A program made the translations under genes and the position numbers. From Candidatus Kariarchaeota archaeon (GTDB lineage: Archaea; Asgardarchaeota; Heimdallarchaeia; Heimdallarchaeales; Kariarchaeaceae), in the NCBI GenBank assembly GCA_016839545.1, contig JAEOUB010000022.1:1-9324 (forward strand): 9,324 bases of DNA, written 5' to 3'. The notes beneath the pieces were generated by a model. That model did no database searches. It was not told the origin of the DNA and worked only from the letters and a program-made list of their open reading frames with translations. Every line of letters starts with the position of its first letter. Within the stretch, counting starts at the first letter, position 1. Below, piece by piece: positions 7,315-9,324 of this stretch.

Positions 7315-8742
7315 GTGGAAAGTCAAGTGATTATGGAACCGAGAGGATACCAGAAAAAGATTCTTGACTATACGCTGTCTGGAGTGGATGATGGCTTCAA
7401 TGTGCTTATTGAACTAGACTGTGGCCTGGGTAAACGCTTTATACAGTATTCCCTTATCCAGGAGACATTCAGCACAGCTAAAACTCTATTGATCCTACAG
7501 GCATCCACCTCTCTGTATGAGACATATAATTATCTTAAGAAACACCTTCCTCGAGCTGACATAGCAATTATCGACAGCCGGCTACCATCTAAAGTACGTG
7601 CATTGAAGTTGAAAGAGCATCGCGTGGTACTCTGTCTCCCTCAAACCCTTTCAAATACCCTAAAAATTGCACCTGACGCGATTGACGAATTTGAACTGGT
7701 AGTGATCAATGAAGTAGATCAGATCATCAAGAGAATGGGGATAGACAATTCCTTCAAGCAACCCTATCCCAAGCTCATGCCTTACTTCAGTACGAAAGTG
7801 ATAGTTGGCATGTCAGGGACACTCAGGGATTCTCATTATATCTTGGATCAGGAACAGTTGAGAATAAAGCAAGAATTGAATTCTCTGCTAGAGCTCATGG
7901 GGCAAACGAAACTCATTACTATGGATATGTTAGGCCAATCGGATGTTGACGATCATATCTCGATGAGTGAAATAATTGCCACGGGAATAGAAGACGTACG
8001 GGTCGAGATGGTATCTGCAGAACTAGATTCTCACATCACCGAGGCCAAGGAACAGCTTCTACAATATATTAAGGAGGAGAATGAGGAACTCTACCAAGAG
8101 GCAAAACGCGATCTCTCCAAACTGTTCGGTCCCTTGCCAGTACCTCCTGGACTGGCTCAGAGATTTCACCGAGGATACCTTGTACGAAAGTATCTCTGGT
8201 CAATGACTGGGGAAAATGCATTCCACCATCTTGGTAATTATGGAGTTGATAGACAATATCTCAAAGATACACTACCACGGGTTCCAGGCAAATTTCAGGC
8301 CATTCCTCATCTGGTCAGATCGCATCACAAATCAGTGGTGCTTTGCAGTTATCTTGACACAGTGGATGTCCTCTCCAAGCTGATTGAAGCTGCTGGAATT
8401 AAGACCATTCAAATAACTGGGCAAGTACCTCATGCACAACGAGTAGAAGCTCTAGATGAATTCAGGAGTTCTGATGAACAGATGGTTGCAGTTCTCTCCA
8501 ATGTGGGTGAGCGAGATCTTGACATACCTGAAGCGGAACTGCTTATTGTCTTTGATCTCATCAGGACGACAAAGACTGTCTATCAGAAACTCAAACGTTC
8601 TCGTGGCGGCGTTTGCAGGATCATGTTCTACAGTGGAACGAGAGAACAGCAAAAGGTATTATCCGTTCTACAAAAGATCGATGAGAAATATCCATGGTCA
8701 ACTCAGATCCAACCGTCCGAGACCTATACTTTATCTGAATAG
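7315..8742 (+). CDS. Hef/FANCM-like SF2 helicase domain protein with degenerate ATPase motifs
   Basis: A 475-aa protein matching the layout of the helicase half of archaeal Hef (XPF/FANCM family, fork-structure DNA repair), without the C-terminal nuclease. EPRGYQ (8-13) corresponds to the Hef EPRxYQ start of the domain. The Walker A equivalent is CGLGKR (36-41), keeping Lys40 but with Arg for the Mg2+-binding Thr. LCLPQTL (106-112) matches the Ib region. Motif II is NEVD (132-135) instead of DEAH. Motif III is MSGTL (166-170). Residues about 180-330 form the helical insert expected in this family. SVVLCSYLDTV (340-350) is motif IV. VGERDLDIPEAELLIVFD (397-414) matches Hef motif V. QKLKRSRGG (424-432) replaces the QRRGRTGR arginine-finger motif. 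The family is recognisable but several ATP-handling residues are changed, suggesting a pseudo-helicase or DNA-binding role. The GTG at 7315 fits the TATA spacing; ATG 7333 is possible. Confidence 0.82.
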   Translation: MESQVIMEPRGYQKKILDYTLSGVDDGFNVLIELDCGLGKRFIQYSLIQETFSTAKTLLILQASTSLYETYNYLKKHLPRADIAIIDSRLPSKVRALKLKEHRVVLCLPQTLSNTLKIAPDAIDEFELVVINEVDQIIKRMGIDNSFKQPYPKLMPYFSTKVIVGMSGTLRDSHYILDQEQLRIKQELNSLLELMGQTKLITMDMLGQSDVDDHISMSEIIATGIEDVRVEMVSAELDSHITEAKEQLLQYIKEENEELYQEAKRDLSKLFGPLPVPPGLAQRFHRGYLVRKYLWSMTGENAFHHLGNYGVDRQYLKDTLPRVPGKFQAIPHLVRSHHKSVVLCSYLDTVDVLSKLIEAAGIKTIQITGQVPHAQRVEALDEFRSSDEQMVAVLSNVGERDLDIPEAELLIVFDLIRTTKTVYQKLKRSRGGVCRIMFYSGTREQQKVLSVLQKIDEKYPWSTQIQPSETYTLSE

Positions 8743-8894
8743 TATCAAATCACCGACTGAGTGCTAAATTGTAGGATAAATGAAAGATCACAACTTCTTG
8801 CCGATAATTGTTGAACGCGTGATATTATGGGAAATAAATCAAACTTATAAGTCCATCATGAATTAGGGACTTACAAAGGACGAGGGTAACATTT
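8743..8894 (+). promoter_or_regulatory. Intergenic promoter region of the SHOCT-like gene
   Basis: 152 bp without a gene. ACTTATAAGT (8843-8852) is a perfect 10-bp palindrome and a good TATA box, predicting transcription from about 8871. AAAGGA (8875-8880) and GAGGG (8882-8886) then offer Shine-Dalgarno sequences, so unlike other genes in this window this one seems to have a leader of roughly 25 nt. The first 90 bases hold nothing I can name, including no T-run terminator after the helicase stop. Confidence 0.5.
8848..8873. repeat. Inverted repeat spanning the TATA box edge to the transcription start
   Basis: TAAGTCC (8848-8854) and GGACTTA (8867-8873) are perfect 7-bp inverted arms with a 12-bp spacer. 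The left arm overlaps the TATA box and the right arm overlaps the predicted transcription start, so a bound dimer would prevent initiation. The arm core AAGTC/GACTT is the same as in the palindrome at 7294-7309. Confidence 0.45.
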
Positions 8895-9197
8895 TTGGTG
8901 GACTATGGCAATAGTAATCCTATTGGGGGTAGGGAAGTTGCAATAGGTAATTACAGCGAATTAGAAGTATATCGGATGATGGTCGATAAGATATTACTGA
9001 TGGATGAATCTGTTGAAATCAAGAGTCAATTGCTTGCGGATGCTGTACCAAACATCTCATATCTGATCTCACATCTCTCACTGTTGAAATCAAAGGGAGT
9101 AGTGAGTTATGAGGAGTACACTCAATTTAGTAGCAAATGTCTTCTCAAGGTCAACAAATCCTCTTCATCCTATGATCCCCTCTTCCTTCAGGAATGA
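8895..9197 (+). CDS. Small SHOCT-like protein, function unknown
   Basis: A 100-residue protein, mostly helical after a short polar N-terminus. Residues about 55-85 (key part LSLLKSKGVVSYEEYTQF at 61-78, ending KCLL) follow the SHOCT pattern: a short amphipathic helix, the LkxKGxIsxEEy/F turn, then a second helix ending in LL. SHOCT segments are thought to promote oligomerisation and usually sit at the C-terminus, as here. The region at 20-50 forms a separate helical part. I recognise no catalytic or DNA-binding motif. The start is either TTG at 8895 or GTG at 8898. GAGGG at 8882-8886 is 8 nt from the TTG and 11 nt from the GTG; spacing favours the first and codon preference the second. It is followed 5 bp later by another gene with its own AGGA, so the two are probably co-transcribed and the partners may act together. 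Confidence 0.65.
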   Translation: MVDYGNSNPIGGREVAIGNYSELEVYRMMVDKILLMDESVEIKSQLLADAVPNISYLISHLSLLKSKGVVSYEEYTQFSSKCLLKVNKSSSSYDPLFLQE

Positions 9198-9202
9198 TTA
9201 TT

Positions 9203-9324
9203 ATGTCTGATTTCGAGGAGATGGCAACTCAAAGAGAAATGGAGGCTGCCAAGCTTACTGATCTTGATATCTGGAAGACAGTGGTAGAGAAAGCTGCTAC
9301 CCTGGATGCAGAACCGTTCATCAA
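9203..9324 (+). CDS. N-terminal fragment of an unidentified protein (runs off right edge)
   Basis: Forty codons are visible from the ATG at 9203 with no stop. AGGA at 9190-9193 lies 9 nt upstream and works as a Shine-Dalgarno sequence. The gene starts 5 bp after the stop of the SHOCT-like gene, so both are probably one operon. The visible residues begin MSDFEEMATQREM and include DLDIWKTVVEKAATLDAEPF; they are acidic, helical and soluble. A run such as VVEKAATLDAEPFI could precede the catalytic part of an AMP-forming acyl-CoA synthetase, but too little is present to claim that. Confidence 0.7.
   Translation, partial: MSDFEEMATQREMEAAKLTDLDIWKTVVEKAATLDAEPFI

Noticed and set aside
8456..8767. 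Overlapping plus-strand open frame at the end of the helicase gene
   Set aside because: It lies in another frame inside the helicase motif V-VI region, which is clearly coding; its translation has no recognisable features.
8743..8842. Possible small RNA or terminator after the helicase gene
   Set aside because: No stable stem followed by a T-run and no tRNA-like or C/D-box pattern was seen; only the promoter elements further downstream can be supported.
1..9324. CRISPR array, tRNA/rRNA, insertion sequence or integration site
   Set aside because: I looked for regularly spaced repeats, tRNA-like cloverleaf segments, terminal inverted repeats and transposase motifs and found none.

Overview
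The window looks like a compact archaeal chromosome segment. By eye the GC content is in the low-to-mid 40s. Genes are tightly packed, and several start codons sit about 25-35 nt downstream of TATA-like boxes with little or no leader, as in archaeal leaderless transcription. One protein resembles the helicase half of the archaeal repair protein Hef. The mix of a bacterial-type phosphoglycerate mutase, small winged-helix proteins and a SHOCT-like small protein would fit an Asgard (for example Thorarchaeota-like) or another mesophilic euryarchaeal lineage, but the lineage is a guess from style only.

Layout. Positions 1-655 (minus) hold the N-terminal part of a GH1 beta-glycosidase, which runs off the left edge. 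It is divergent from 711-2219 (plus), a 2,3-bisphosphoglycerate-independent phosphoglycerate mutase (gpmI), so sugar release and lower glycolysis lie side by side. gpmI converges on, and overlaps by 8 bp, a small winged-helix protein (2212-2511, minus). Across an AT-rich divergent promoter region lies a helical-repeat protein of unknown function (2617-3204, plus). After a 167-bp regulatory gap comes a P2A-type calcium-transporting ATPase (3372-6125, plus). It converges with a 4-bp overlap on an extended SDR NAD-dependent epimerase/dehydratase (6122-7174, minus).

A 140-bp divergent promoter region (7175-7314) with a clear TATA box and a 16-bp palindrome leads into 7315-8742 (plus). This is a Hef/FANCM-like SF2 helicase whose Walker A, Walker B and arginine-finger motifs are altered, so it looks like a pseudo-helicase. 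A further promoter carrying an inverted repeat precedes a two-gene unit: a 100-aa SHOCT-like protein (8895-9197) and, 5 bp later, a gene that runs off the right edge (9203 onward).

No tRNA, rRNA, CRISPR, insertion sequence or integrase was seen. Most of the window is ordinary metabolism and transport. The best candidate for something undescribed is the degenerate Hef-like helicase, its palindromic promoter, and the neighbouring SHOCT-gene promoter, whose inverted repeat shares the same AAGTC/GACTT half-site core.
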